In this document: positions 42,492-50,906 of the stretch, one piece after another
Layout: each line of letters begins with the position of its first letter
How positions within the stretch are numbered: position 1 is the first letter of the stretch
NCBI RefSeq assembly: GCF_016482685.1
Contig: NZ_JACYHF010000001.1
Span: forward strand, 248,001-312,000
Source: Streptomyces sp. DSM 110735
GTDB lineage: Bacteria > Actinomycetota > Actinomycetes > Streptomycetales > Streptomycetaceae
Length of the DNA stretch: 64,000 bases
Direction: 5' to 3'
Translations under genes and position numbers: made by a program
Notes under the pieces: generated by a model
What the model saw: only the letters and a program-made list of their open reading frames with translations
Told to the model about the DNA's origin: nothing
The model's database searches: none

Positions 42492-43469
42492 TTACGCCTC
42501 CGGGCCCGCCTGGGTCATGCCGTGGACCGCGGGGACCGTGCCGAGGCGGCCCTTCTGGAAGTCCTCGAAAGCCTGCATGAGCTGTTCCTTGGTGTTCATG
42601 ACGAACGGGCCGTAGTGGGCCATGGGCTCGCGGATGGGCTGTCCGCCGAGGAGGACGACCTCGAGGTCGGGGGTGTGGGCGTCCTGCTTCTCGTCGGCGC
42701 GGACCGTCAGCGAGGAGCCGGTGCCGAAGACGGCGGTCTGACCGGTGTGGACCGGGCGCCGCTCGGTGCCGACCGACCCGCGTCCGGCGAGCACGTACGC
42801 CAGACCGTTGAAGTCCTCGCGCCAGGGCAGGGTGATCTCGGCGCCCGGTGCCAGGGTCGCGTGGACCATGACGATCGGGGTGTGCGTGATGCCGGGCCCC
42901 TCGTGACCGTCCAGCTCACCGGCGATGACGCGCAGCAGCGCGCCGCCGTCCGGGGAGGTGAGGAGCTGCACGCTGCCCGCGCGGATGTCCTGGTAGCGCG
43001 GGGCCATCATCTTGTCCTTGGCCGGGAGGTTCACCCAGAGCTGGAGCCCGTGGAAGAGACCGCCCGAGACGACGAGCTGCTCCGGCGGAGCCTCGATGTG
43101 CAGCAGACCGGAGCCCGCCGTCATCCACTGGGTGTCGCCGTTGGTGATGGTGCCGCCACCGCCGTTGGAGTCCTGGTGGTCGAAGACGCCGTCGATGATG
43201 TACGTCACGGTCTCGAAGCCCCGGTGGGGGTGCCAGGGGGTGCCCTTGGGCTCGCCCGGCGCGTACTCCACCTCGCCCATCTGGTCCATCATGATGAACG
43301 GGTCGAGGTGACGGTAATTGATGCCGGCGAACGCCCGGCGCACCGGGAAGCCCTCGCCTTCGAAACCGCTCGGAGCGGTCGTGACGGCCAGCACCGGACG
43401 CGCTACGGCGTCGGCGGGAGCGGTCACACGGGGCAGCGTCAACGGGTTCTCGACGGTCACTGCGGGCAT
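42492..43469 (-). CDS. Pirin family protein
   Basis: From the ATG at 43469, behind a perfect AAGGAGG, the protein has 325 residues in two cupin barrels. The N-terminal barrel holds the pirin metal site: HPHRGFETVTYIIDG, preceded by HLDPFIMMDQMG, and HIEAPPEQ. The C-terminal barrel begins at about residue 190. Bacterial pirins are Fe-binding proteins with quercetinase activity or roles in redox control and pyruvate dehydrogenase regulation. In Streptomyces PirA modulates acyl-CoA dehydrogenase, and one such enzyme is encoded 1 kb away (44421). A MarR-type palindrome lies just upstream. Confidence 0.92.
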   Translation of the reverse strand: MPAVTVENPLTLPRVTAPADAVARPVLAVTTAPSGFEGEGFPVRRAFAGINYRHLDPFIMMDQMGEVEYAPGEPKGTPWHPHRGFETVTYIIDGVFDHQDSNGGGGTITNGDTQWMTAGSGLLHIEAPPEQLVVSGGLFHGLQLWVNLPAKDKMMAPRYQDIRAGSVQLLTSPDGGALLRVIAGELDGHEGPGITHTPIVMVHATLAPGAEITLPWREDFNGLAYVLAGRGSVGTERRPVHTGQTAVFGTGSSLTVRADEKQDAHTPDLEVVLLGGQPIREPMAHYGPFVMNTKEQLMQAFEDFQKGRLGTVPAVHGMTQAGPEA

Positions 43470-43497
43470 GGTCGGTACCTCCTTGTGGGACCACTTT

Positions 43498-43513
43498 AGT
43501 TGAGCGTTGAACT
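43498..43513. promoter_or_regulatory. MarR-type operator candidate upstream of pirin gene
   Basis: AGTTGAGCGTTGAACT is an imperfect inverted repeat with AGTT/AACT ends, 29 bases before the pirin ATG. It resembles the AGTTGAA-type half-sites often bound by MarR repressors beside pirin genes. No MarR gene lies in the window. Confidence 0.45.
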
Positions 43514-43532
43514 TTCTGCCACCCACAACAGA

Positions 43533-43564
43533 GCGGGCCCGGAGGAAATTCCCTCCGGGCCCGC
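43533..43564. terminator. Terminator downstream of SseB-like gene
   Basis: A 13-bp perfect stem (43533-43545 with 43552-43564) follows the SseB-like stop on the minus strand and separates it from the pirin promoter. Confidence 0.85.
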
Positions 43565-43582
43565 CACGGGACGACGCACTCG

Positions 43583-44059
43583 TCAGCCGCCATACATGCG
43601 GCGCATCGCGAACTCGACCATCTGCTCGACGGCCTTCGCGTCGAACACCATCCGGTGCTCGCCCTCCATGTCGACCACGAAGCCGTAGCCGGTCGGGAGG
43701 AGGTCGATCACCTCGGCGCCGGTGATCACGAAGTACTTGGACTCCTTGCCCGCGTACCGCCGCAGCTCCTTGAGCGAGGTGAACATCGGGATCACCGGCT
43801 GCTGGGTGTTGTGCAGGGCGAGGAAGCCAGGGGTGTCGCCGCGCGGGCAGTACACCTTGGACGTGGCGAACACCTGCTGGAAGTCCTCGGCGGACATCGA
43901 GCCCGTGGTGAACGCGCGCACCGCGTCCGCGAGGGAGGGCGGGGACGGCTCGGGGTAGAGCGGCGGCTGCTGGCCGTATCCGCCGACACCGCCGGGCATC
44001 TGCTGCTGCGGTGGGACGTACTGCTGCTGAGCGCCCACGTTCTGGTCGTAGCCGTACAT
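43583..44059 (-). CDS. SseB family protein
   Basis: This 158-residue protein has a Tyr/Gln/Pro-rich N-terminal 40 residues (QQQYVPPQQQMPGG). The SseB N-terminal domain follows: FQQVFATSKVYCPRGDTPGF, then HNTQQPVIPMFTSLKELRRY, TGAEVIDLLPTGYGFVVD and VFDAKAVEQM. SseB domains occur in type III secretion regulators but are common in Streptomyces, often linked to EspG/type VII-like or housekeeping roles that are not defined. It lies upstream of pirin on the same strand, separated by a terminator. Confidence 0.82.
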   Translation of the reverse strand: MYGYDQNVGAQQQYVPPQQQMPGGVGGYGQQPPLYPEPSPPSLADAVRAFTTGSMSAEDFQQVFATSKVYCPRGDTPGFLALHNTQQPVIPMFTSLKELRRYAGKESKYFVITGAEVIDLLPTGYGFVVDMEGEHRMVFDAKAVEQMVEFAMRRMYGG

Positions 44060-44095
44060 GCGCGTTAGCGTACCGAGCCGCCTCGCCCGTGTGGC

Positions 44096-44302
44096 CTACG
44101 GAGCCTGAACCTCACGCGTCAGACGAGAACTCCAGGGGCACCAGACGGCCCCCGGCAGGAAGGCGCCGCCCGCCTCGTCGAGGTTCTCCTCCACGTAGGG
44201 GAGGGTGGCGTCGCAGACCTCGATGGCCACGTCGAAGAAGTTCACCGTCTCGGGGTTGTAGTGGAAACTCCACCCGGGGTTGTACGAGGCGGCCAAGAGC
44301 AC
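44096..44302 (-). pseudogene. Truncated BP74-like protein remnant
   Basis: The 68-residue frame contains GWSFHYNPETVNFFDVAIEV, then CDATLPYVEENLDEAGGAFL and WCPWSSRLTREV. This is the characteristic C-terminal segment of Streptomyces BP74/calmodulin-binding-like secreted proteins. The preceding signal peptide and N-terminal half are missing, and the 5' side runs directly into the acyl-CoA dehydrogenase promoter. It therefore looks like the surviving 3' end of a deleted gene rather than a functional small protein. The nominal GTG start at 44302 has no ribosome site. Confidence 0.55.
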
Positions 44303-44329
44303 GGAGGGGGGCGGCGGGGTTGCTTCTTA

Positions 44330-44358
44330 TTACCGACGGGTAGCATCATCGGAGCTAC
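44330..44358 (+). promoter_or_regulatory. Inverted repeats upstream of acyl-CoA dehydrogenase
   Basis: TTACCGACGGGTAG (44330-44343, TACC/GGTA arms) is followed by GTAGC (44340-44344) paired with GCTAC (44354-44358). They lie 63-91 bases before the ATG in an AT-richer stretch, suitable for a TetR-type fatty-acid regulator site. The specific regulator is not identifiable. Confidence 0.4.
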
Positions 44359-44420
44359 TAGTTGGTACGTGAACCAGATGCGAGGAGTCAGTGCCTCGCC
44401 GAGACCTGACGGAGTCACCA

Positions 44421-46247
44421 ATGGGGCACTACAAGTCCAATCTCCGCGACATCGAGTTCAACCTCTTCGAAGTCCTCGGCCGCGACAAGCTCTACGGCAC
44501 CGGACCGTTCGAGGAGATGGACACCGACACCGCCAAGTCCGTCCTGGCGGAGCTGACCCGGCTCTCGGAGAACGAGCTGGCGGAGTCGTTCGCCGACGCC
44601 GACCGCAACCCCCCGGTCTTCGACCCCGAGACGAACACCGCGCCGGTCCCCGCGACGTTCAAGAAGAGCTACAAAGCCTTCATGGACTCCGAGTACTGGC
44701 GGCTCGGTCTGCCCGAGGAGATCGGCGGCACCAACACCCCGCCGTCCCTGATCTGGGCGTACGCGGAGCTGGTGCTCGGCGCCAACCCGGCGATCTGGAT
44801 GTACTCCTCCGGTCCGGCGTTCGCGCGCATCCTCTTCGAGGAGGGCACCGAGGAGCAGAAGCAGTGGGCGAAGATCGCGGTCGAGAAGACCTGGGGCTCC
44901 ACCATGGTCCTCACCGAGCCGGACGCCGGTTCGGACGTGGGCGCCGGGCGCACCAAGGCGGTCCAGCAGGAGGACGGCTCCTGGCACATCGAGGGCGTGA
45001 AGCGCTTCATCACCTCCGGTGAGCACGACATGGAGGAGAACATCCTCCACTACGTCCTCGCCCGTCCCGAGGGTGCCGGTCCGGGCACCAAGGGTCTGTC
45101 CCTCTTCCTCGTCCCGAAGTTCCTCTTCGACGGCGAGTCCGGCGAGCTGGGCGAGCGCAACGGCGTCTACGCGACCAACGTCGAGCACAAGATGGGTCTC
45201 AAGGCGTCCAACACCTGCGAGATGACCTTCGGCGACCGCCACCCCGCCAAGGGCTGGCTGATCGGCGACAAGCACGACGGCATCCGCCAGATGTTCCGCA
45301 TCATCGAGTTCGCCCGCATGATGGTCGGCACGAAGGCGATCTCCACGCTGTCGACGGGCTACCTCAACGCGCTTGAGTACGCCAAGGAGCGCGTCCAGGG
45401 TCCCGACCTCGCGAACTTCATGGACAAGGCCGCGCCCAAGGTCACCATCACGCACCACCCCGACGTGCGCCGCTCGCTGATCACGCAGAAGGCGTACGCG
45501 GAGGGCATGCGCGCCCTCGTCCTCCACACCGCCTCGGTCCAGGACGCGATCGCGGTCAAGGAGGCGAACGGCGAGGACGCCTCCACCGAGCACGCGCTGA
45601 ACGACCTGCTCCTGCCGATCGTCAAGGGCTACGGCTCCGAGAAGGGCTACGAGCAGCTCGCCCAGTCGCTGCAGACCTTCGGCGGCTCCGGGTTCCTCCA
45701 GGAGTACCCGATCGAGCAGTACATCCGCGACGCCAAGATCGACACCCTCTACGAGGGCACCACCGCGATCCAGGGCCAGGACTTCTTCTTCCGGAAGATC
45801 GTCCGCAACCAGGGCGCCGCGCTGAACTCCCTCGCCGAGGACATCAAGAAGTTCCTCGCGCTCGGCACCGGCGGCGAGGAGCTGGCGGGCGCCCGCGAGC
45901 ACCTGGCCAAGGCTGCCGTGGAGCTGGAGGCGATCGTCGGTCTGATGCTGACCGACCTCGCCGCCACCGAGCAGGACGTCAAGAACATCTACAAGGTGGG
46001 CCTCAACACCACCCGCCTGCTGATGGCCTCCGGTGACGTGATCGTCGGCTACCTGCTGCTGCGCGGTGCCGCCGTCGCCGCCGAGAAGCTTCAGACCGCC
46101 TCCGCCAAGGACAAGGCGTTCTACACCGGCAAGATCGCGGCGGCGAAGTTCTTCGCGGCGAACGTCCTGCCCGGCGTGACCCTGGCCCGCAAGGTCGCGG
46201 GCTCCGTCGACCTGGACCTGATGGAGCTGGACGAGGCGGCGTTCTAG
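44421..46247 (+). CDS. Acyl-CoA dehydrogenase
   Basis: From the ATG at 44421 (GGAG nine bases upstream) the protein has 608 residues, the long form with an extra C-terminal domain, like bacterial FadE-type and DmdC-like enzymes. The FAD-binding core shows [18 protein letters not shown] and [10 protein letters not shown], then [20 protein letters not shown] and the near-universal [17 protein letters not shown]. It catalyses alpha,beta-dehydrogenation of acyl-CoA in beta-oxidation. Chain-length specificity is not predictable. It is one kb from pirin, a known modulator of acyl-CoA dehydrogenase in Streptomyces. A strong terminator follows. Confidence 0.93.
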   Translation: MGHYKSNLRDIEFNLFEVLGRDKLYGTGPFEEMDTDTAKSVLAELTRLSENELAESFADADRNPPVFDPETNTAPVPATFKKSYKAFMDSEYWRLGLPEEIGGTNTPPSLIWAYAELVLGANPAIWMYSSGPAFARILFEEGTEEQKQWAKIAVEKTWGSTMVLTEPDAGSDVGAGRTKAVQQEDGSWHIEGVKRFITSGEHDMEENILHYVLARPEGAGPGTKGLSLFLVPKFLFDGESGELGERNGVYATNVEHKMGLKASNTCEMTFGDRHPAKGWLIGDKHDGIRQMFRIIEFARMMVGTKAISTLSTGYLNALEYAKERVQGPDLANFMDKAAPKVTITHHPDVRRSLITQKAYAEGMRALVLHTASVQDAIAVKEANGEDASTEHALNDLLLPIVKGYGSEKGYEQLAQSLQTFGGSGFLQEYPIEQYIRDAKIDTLYEGTTAIQGQDFFFRKIVRNQGAALNSLAEDIKKFLALGTGGEELAGAREHLAKAAVELEAIVGLMLTDLAATEQDVKNIYKVGLNTTRLLMASGDVIVGYLLLRGAAVAAEKLQTASAKDKAFYTGKIAAAKFFAANVLPGVTLARKVAGSVDLDLMELDEAAF

Positions 46248-46276
46248 GCTCTCGCAGTCCGGCACCGCCAACTGCC

Positions 46277-46312
46277 GCGGGCCCGCTCCCCTCTTGCCGG
46301 GAGCGGGCCCGC
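46277..46312. terminator. Terminator after acyl-CoA dehydrogenase
   Basis: A 14-bp perfect GC stem (46277-46290 with 46299-46312) begins 30 bases after the stop. Confidence 0.9.
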
Positions 46313-46334
46313 GCACGTCGTTAAGGTAAACGCC

Positions 46335-47645
46335 ATGAGCGCACCGTCCCGCTTCGACCGCGGCCACACCGACGACCTGATGAGCTTCCTCGCGGCGAGT
46401 CCCACGCCGTACCACGCGGTGGCGAACGCCGCCGCGCGGCTGGAGAAGGCGGGCTTCCGTCAGATCGCGGAGACCGACGCCTGGGACACCCCGGCGGGCA
46501 CCGGCACCGGTGGCCGGTACGTGCTGCGCGGCGGCGCGATCATCGCCTGGTACGTCCCCGAGGGCGCCGAACCGCACACCCCGTTCCGGATCGTGGGGGC
46601 GCACACCGACTCCCCGAGCCTGAGGATCAAGCCGCAGCCGGACAGCGGCGCGCACGGCTTCCGGCAGGTCGCGGTGGAGATCTACGGCGGCCCGCTGATG
46701 AACTCCTGGCTCGACCGCGACCTCGGCATCGCCGGGCGGCTCAGCCTCCGCGACGGCAGCACAGCCCTGGTGAACGTCGACCGGGCGCTGCTGCGCGTGC
46801 CGCAGCTCGCCATCCACCTGGACCGCACGGTGAGCACCGACGGTCTCAAGCTCGACAAGCAGCGCCACCTCCAGCCCGTGTGGGGTCTCGGGGACGACGT
46901 CCGCGAGGGCGACCTGATCGCCTTCCTGGAGGAGGAGGCGGGGCTGCCCGCCGGTTCGGTCACCGGCTGGGACCTGATGGCGTACCCCGTCGAGCCGCCC
47001 GCCTACCTGGGCCGGGACCGCGAGCTGGTCGCCGGTCCCCGCATGGACAACCTGCTGTCCGTGCACGCCGGTACGGCCGCCCTGATCGCCGCCGCGAGCT
47101 CCGGCGAGCCGCTCCCGCACATCCCCGTGCTCGCCGCCTTCGACCACGAGGAGACCGGCTCGCAGTCCGACACCGGCGCCGACGGCCCGCTCCTCGGCAC
47201 CGTCCTGGAGCGCTCCGTGCTCGCCCGGGGCGGCACCTTCGAGGACCGCGCCCGTGCCTTCGCCGGGACCGTCTGTCTCTCCTCCGACACCGGTCACGCC
47301 GTGCACCCCAACTACGCGGAGCGGCACGACCCGACGCACCACCCGCGCCTGAACGGCGGACCGATCCTCAAGGTGAACGTCAACAACCGCTACGCCACGG
47401 ACGGTTCGGGGCGCGCCCTGTTCGCCGCCGCGTGCGAGCGGGCCGGAGTGCCGTACCAGACCTTCGTCTCGCACAACTCGATGCCCTGCGGCACCACCAT
47501 CGGACCGATCACCGCTGCCCGGCACGGCATCGCCACGGTCGACATCGGCGTGGCGATCCTGTCCATGCACAGCGTGCGCGAACTGTGCGGCGCCGACGAC
47601 CCGTTCCTCCTCGCGAACGCCCTCGCGGCTTTCCTGGAGGGCTAG
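46335..47645 (+). CDS. apeB: M18 family aminopeptidase
   Basis: This 436-residue di-zinc aminopeptidase of the M18 family (yeast Ape1 / aspartyl aminopeptidase group) carries the metal and catalytic motifs VGAHTDSPSLRIKPQ, GPRMDNLLSVHAG, AAFDHEETGSQSDTGADG, SSDTGHAVHPNY and MHSVREL. It removes N-terminal residues from peptides in the cytoplasm, probably as a large tetrahedral oligomer, as is known for the family. The ATG at 46335 follows GGTAAACGCC, a weak ribosome site. A small membrane protein gene lies 67 bases downstream. Confidence 0.93.
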   Translation: MSAPSRFDRGHTDDLMSFLAASPTPYHAVANAAARLEKAGFRQIAETDAWDTPAGTGTGGRYVLRGGAIIAWYVPEGAEPHTPFRIVGAHTDSPSLRIKPQPDSGAHGFRQVAVEIYGGPLMNSWLDRDLGIAGRLSLRDGSTALVNVDRALLRVPQLAIHLDRTVSTDGLKLDKQRHLQPVWGLGDDVREGDLIAFLEEEAGLPAGSVTGWDLMAYPVEPPAYLGRDRELVAGPRMDNLLSVHAGTAALIAAASSGEPLPHIPVLAAFDHEETGSQSDTGADGPLLGTVLERSVLARGGTFEDRARAFAGTVCLSSDTGHAVHPNYAERHDPTHHPRLNGGPILKVNVNNRYATDGSGRALFAAACERAGVPYQTFVSHNSMPCGTTIGPITAARHGIATVDIGVAILSMHSVRELCGADDPFLLANALAAFLEG

Positions 47646-47712
47646 TTGGGGTAATGCCGGGTACCCGAGCGGGACCGGAGATTCCGGAACCGTGAAGGGG
47701 AGGCGAGTCCTC

Positions 47713-47970
47713 ATGGGCCTCGGAGGCTGCATCATCCTGATCGCCGTCGGCGCGATCCTCACGTTCGCCACCGACTGGCACATGAGCGGGGTCAACCTCG
47801 ACCTGGTCGGCGTCATCTTCATGGCCGTCGGTCTGATCGGTCTGGCCACGTTCAGCGGCATCGCGCGCCGTCGGCGCGTGGTGATGCCCCCGGCGACCCC
47901 CATCGTCGAGGAGGAACCGCACCACCACCACGCGCACCGCGACGGGTACAACGACGGCTACGGCGTCTGA
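47713..47970 (+). CDS. DUF6458 small membrane protein
   Basis: The ATG at 47713 (GGGGAGGCG upstream) gives 85 residues. MGLGGCIILIAVGAILTFATD begins the sequence (first helix), DWHMSGVNLDLVG is the conserved short loop, and a second helix VIFMAVGLIGLATF ends in RRRR. A His-rich tail EEEPHHHHAH could bind metal. The family is widespread in actinobacteria with unknown function. A GTG at 47692 is possible but less well placed. Confidence 0.8.
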   Translation: MGLGGCIILIAVGAILTFATDWHMSGVNLDLVGVIFMAVGLIGLATFSGIARRRRVVMPPATPIVEEEPHHHHAHRDGYNDGYGV

Positions 47971-47972
47971 GC

Positions 47973-47997
47973 GGCCGGGACGTGAGAAGTCCCGGCC
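47973..47997. terminator. Bidirectional terminator between DUF6458 and NHL-thioredoxin genes
   Basis: A 9-bp stem GGCCGGGAC (47973-47981) pairs with 47989-47997, centred in the 42-bp gap between convergent stops. Confidence 0.75.
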
Positions 47998-48012
47998 CGA
48001 ACCCGCCTGTTC

Positions 48013-49833
48013 CTAGCGCTCGTCCATCCCGGCAAGGACCAACGGCAGCCGGTCCGCGCCCGCCTCGGTGAGGCGGACCGGAACACCCCAGTCCTGCTGG
48101 TGGACATGGCAGGCGGGGTACTCGTTGGCCGGGTCGTCGTCGCAGGACGCGGCCATCGCCGAGACGTGCAGCACACCCTCGGTGACGGCCGGGTTCAGCT
48201 CCAGCTCGCGGCTCAGGTCCGTGTCCGCGCCCTCGCCCTTGAGCAGCAGCTCGGGCGGGGTGGAGGAGACCAGGAGCCGGGTCGAGGGACCGTAACGCAG
48301 GTCCAGCTTCTGACCCGCCGGCGCCTGGAAGATCACGTCCAGGAGCAGCCGCCCGGGAGCCACCTCGGTCGCGGCGCGCCGGGTGCGGTGGGCGACCGCC
48401 TCCACCCGGACCGCCTCCTCGGGCAGCCGCAGCCGGGTCAGCCGGTGCCGCGCCGACTCCACGACCACGATGTCCTCGCCCACCAGCACGGCGTCGCTCG
48501 GCTCGCGCAGATCGGTCGCGAGCGTGGTGACCTCGCCGGTGGCGGGGTCGTAGCGGCGCAGGGCGTGGTTGTAGGTGTCCGCGACGGCGACCGAGCCGTC
48601 CGGCAGCGCGGTGACGCCCAACGGGTGCTGGAACAGCGCCTGTTCGGCGGCGCCGTCGCGGTGTCCGAAGTCGAAGAGACCGGTGCCGACCGCCGTGTGG
48701 ACATGACCGTCCAGGTCGACCCAGCGCAGCGCGGAGGTCTCGGCGTCCGCGAGCCAGAGCCGGTCCTCGGTCGCGGCGAGACCGGAGGGCTGCGCGAACC
48801 ACGCCTCGGTGCCGGGACCGTCGACCAGACCCTCGTTGGTGGTACCGGCGGCGACCTCGACGGTGCCCGACCGCGGGTCGTACGTCCAGAGCTGGTGGAC
48901 GCCCGCCATCGCGATCCACACCTTGCCGCCGAAGACGGCGACGTCCCACGGGGAGGACAGCGCGGTCTCGCGCGCCGGTCCCGAGGTCGGGTTGCCCTGC
49001 ATCCACTGCTTGCCGGTACCCGCCAGGGTGGTCACCTCGCCGGTGGTGAGGTCGAGGCGGCGCAGCGCGTGGTTCACGGTGTCCGCGACGACCACGGCGC
49101 CGTCGTCGAGGAGCGCGAGACCCTGCGGCTCGTTGAAGGACGCCTGCGCGGCGGCGCCGTCCGTCAGACCCCGGTCGCCGGAGCCGATGCGGCGCACGAC
49201 GGACTCGCCGTCCGCCGCCAGCTCGACCAACTGGTGCCGCGTGGTGTCGCTGACCAGGAAGTTCCCCGAGGGCAGCAGCAGCGCCTTGCCGGGGAAGCGG
49301 AGCACGGTCGGCTCGGGCTCGGGCGCGACGTACGGTCCGTCGCCCCGGCGCAGGGTGCCCTTCGCCTCGTGCTCGGTCTCCAGCTCCTCGACCAGCTTCT
49401 CGATCGCGTGCGCGTGCCCCTCACCGGCGTGCTGCGCGACGACGTACCCCTCGGGGTCGATCACCACGAGCGTCGGCCAGGCGCGCACCGCGTACTGCTT
49501 CCAGGTGGCCAGCTCCGGGTCGTCCAGGACCGGGTGCTCCACGCCGTACCGCTCGACCGCGTCCACCACAGCCTGGTGCTCGGCCTCGTGGACGAACTTC
49601 GGGGAGTGCACGCCGATGATCACCACGGTGTCCCGGTGCCGCTCCTCCAGCTCGCGCAGCTCGTCCAGGACGTGCAGGCAGTTGATGCAGCAGAAGGTCC
49701 AGAAGTCCAGGACGACGATGCGTCCACGCAGGTCGGCAAGGGTGTACTGCTGGTCGCCCGTGTTCAGCCAGCCACCCTTGCCGATCAGCTCGGGGGCGCG
49801 GACACGGGTACGACGAGGTGCGGAGTCGGTCAT
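48013..49833 (-). CDS. NHL-repeat protein with N-terminal thioredoxin domain
   Basis: This 606-residue protein begins with a thioredoxin-like domain (about 10-160) of the TlpA/ResA type. The motif FWTFCCINCLHVL has its CxxC at C49-C52, followed by VVIIGVHSPKF. NHL beta-propeller repeats follow, for example LALLDDGAVVVADTVNHALR and VTALPDGSVAVADTYNHALR. This matches the NHLRC2 architecture, thought to act in redox-linked protein interaction. There is no signal peptide, so it is cytoplasmic. The ATG lacks an obvious ribosome site. Confidence 0.92.
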   Translation of the reverse strand: MTDSAPRRTRVRAPELIGKGGWLNTGDQQYTLADLRGRIVVLDFWTFCCINCLHVLDELRELEERHRDTVVIIGVHSPKFVHEAEHQAVVDAVERYGVEHPVLDDPELATWKQYAVRAWPTLVVIDPEGYVVAQHAGEGHAHAIEKLVEELETEHEAKGTLRRGDGPYVAPEPEPTVLRFPGKALLLPSGNFLVSDTTRHQLVELAADGESVVRRIGSGDRGLTDGAAAQASFNEPQGLALLDDGAVVVADTVNHALRRLDLTTGEVTTLAGTGKQWMQGNPTSGPARETALSSPWDVAVFGGKVWIAMAGVHQLWTYDPRSGTVEVAAGTTNEGLVDGPGTEAWFAQPSGLAATEDRLWLADAETSALRWVDLDGHVHTAVGTGLFDFGHRDGAAEQALFQHPLGVTALPDGSVAVADTYNHALRRYDPATGEVTTLATDLREPSDAVLVGEDIVVVESARHRLTRLRLPEEAVRVEAVAHRTRRAATEVAPGRLLLDVIFQAPAGQKLDLRYGPSTRLLVSSTPPELLLKGEGADTDLSRELELNPAVTEGVLHVSAMAASCDDDPANEYPACHVHQQDWGVPVRLTEAGADRLPLVLAGMDER

Positions 49834-49935
49834 GTGTCAAGGGTGCCACTCGCGTGCGAACACCCCGTAACCGCCGTACGACGTCACACCCGGCGCGCGT
49901 CCGGTCACCGGCGGGCGGGGTCCCGGGCGCGCCGG

Positions 49936-50436
49936 TCACCAGCGGGCGAGCAGGGTCTCCTCGCCGTCCCGGTAGCGGTACATCCAGGTGCTCCCGGGCG
50001 CGACCGTCCCGCTGAGATAGCCGACGACGGGCTCGCGCTGCACGGCGCTGTCGAGGTCGCCGAGCAGCCGGAGCGCCTCAGCGACGGGGAAGAAGGCGGC
50101 GCGCTCGATGTCGCTGTCCTCCGGCGCGACCTCCCCCTCCCACCGGTCGACCTCGAAGGCGACGGCCAGCGCGGAGGGGTGGCTCTCGGAGTCGATGTGC
50201 AGGAGGAACGCGGTGCGCACCGGGTCGCCCACCGTGAGCCCGGTCTCCTCGCGCAGCTCGCGCCGGAGCGCCTCGTGCATCAGCTCGCCGTCCTCGACCC
50301 CGCCGCCGGGCAGCGACCAGAGCTGCTCGCCGTGGGCGCCGAGAGCCTCCCGGACGAGCAGGACCTCCCCGCCCCGGCGGACGATGCCGATGACGAGCTG
50401 CACCCGGGGCGCCGGAGCCTTCGACTTCGCTGTCAT
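49936..50436 (-). CDS. Nudix hydrolase
   Basis: This 166-residue protein has an intact Nudix box at residues 45-67 (GGGVEDGELMHEALRREL, followed by REETGL), with the Mg-binding glutamates in REExEE arrangement. It hydrolyses nucleoside diphosphate-linked compounds, with substrate unknown. It is preceded on the same strand by the cupin gene with a 23-bp gap, so the two may be co-transcribed. It lies 102 bp upstream of the NHL-thioredoxin gene. Confidence 0.9.
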   Translation of the reverse strand: MTAKSKAPAPRVQLVIGIVRRGGEVLLVREALGAHGEQLWSLPGGGVEDGELMHEALRRELREETGLTVGDPVRTAFLLHIDSESHPSALAVAFEVDRWEGEVAPEDSDIERAAFFPVAEALRLLGDLDSAVQREPVVGYLSGTVAPGSTWMYRYRDGEETLLARW

Positions 50437-50459
50437 ACCGCCGACCGTACGGGACCGGG

Positions 50460-50855
50460 TCAGTCGAGCGCGTGGCCGATCGTCGCGTCCACGTGGTCCG
50501 GGATCTCCTCGTGCCGGTCGCCCACGCTGAGCGTGCCGGTGGGTTCGAGGAGCAGGATCTCGGTGGGGACGGGGGCGTACGGCTTGTGCTCGGTGCCGCG
50601 CGGGACGGTGAAGACGGAGCCCCTGGGCAGCTTCACGGTGCGCTCACCCGCGGGCTCGCGCAGGGCGATGTGCAGCTCGCCGGAGAGCACGAGGAAGAAC
50701 TCGTCGGTGTCGTCGTGCGCGTGCCAGAGGTGTTCGCCCTCGACCTTGGCGACCCGGACGTCGTAGTCGTTGACCGACGTGACGATGCGCGGGCTCCACT
50801 GGTCGGAGAAGGAGGCGAGGACCGTCTCCAGGGACTGGGGTTCGCTGGTTGCCAT
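50460..50855 (-). CDS. Cupin domain protein
   Basis: This 131-residue single cupin starts at an ATG at 50855 with GGAG three bases upstream. Cupin motif 1 is LWHAHDDTDEFFLVLSGEL (His, His, Glu metal ligands) and motif 2 is RGSVFTVPRGTEHKPYA. It could be a small dioxygenase, isomerase or binding protein. It diverges from the GlxA-type AraC regulator over 51 bp and is therefore a likely target of that regulator, which is inference from arrangement. Confidence 0.87.
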   Translation of the reverse strand: MATSEPQSLETVLASFSDQWSPRIVTSVNDYDVRVAKVEGEHLWHAHDDTDEFFLVLSGELHIALREPAGERTVKLPRGSVFTVPRGTEHKPYAPVPTEILLLEPTGTLSVGDRHEEIPDHVDATIGHALD

Positions 50856-50906
50856 GGCTCCATGCTGCGGCGCGCGCCGGTGCCGCACGAGTGCTAGAAA
50901 TCGCAC

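Noticed and set aside
44415..47951. Very long open frame on the minus strand (over 1100 codons)
   Set aside because: It is antisense to the acyl-CoA dehydrogenase and aminopeptidase genes, which have clear motifs. High GC makes such shadow frames common, and its product is low-complexity.
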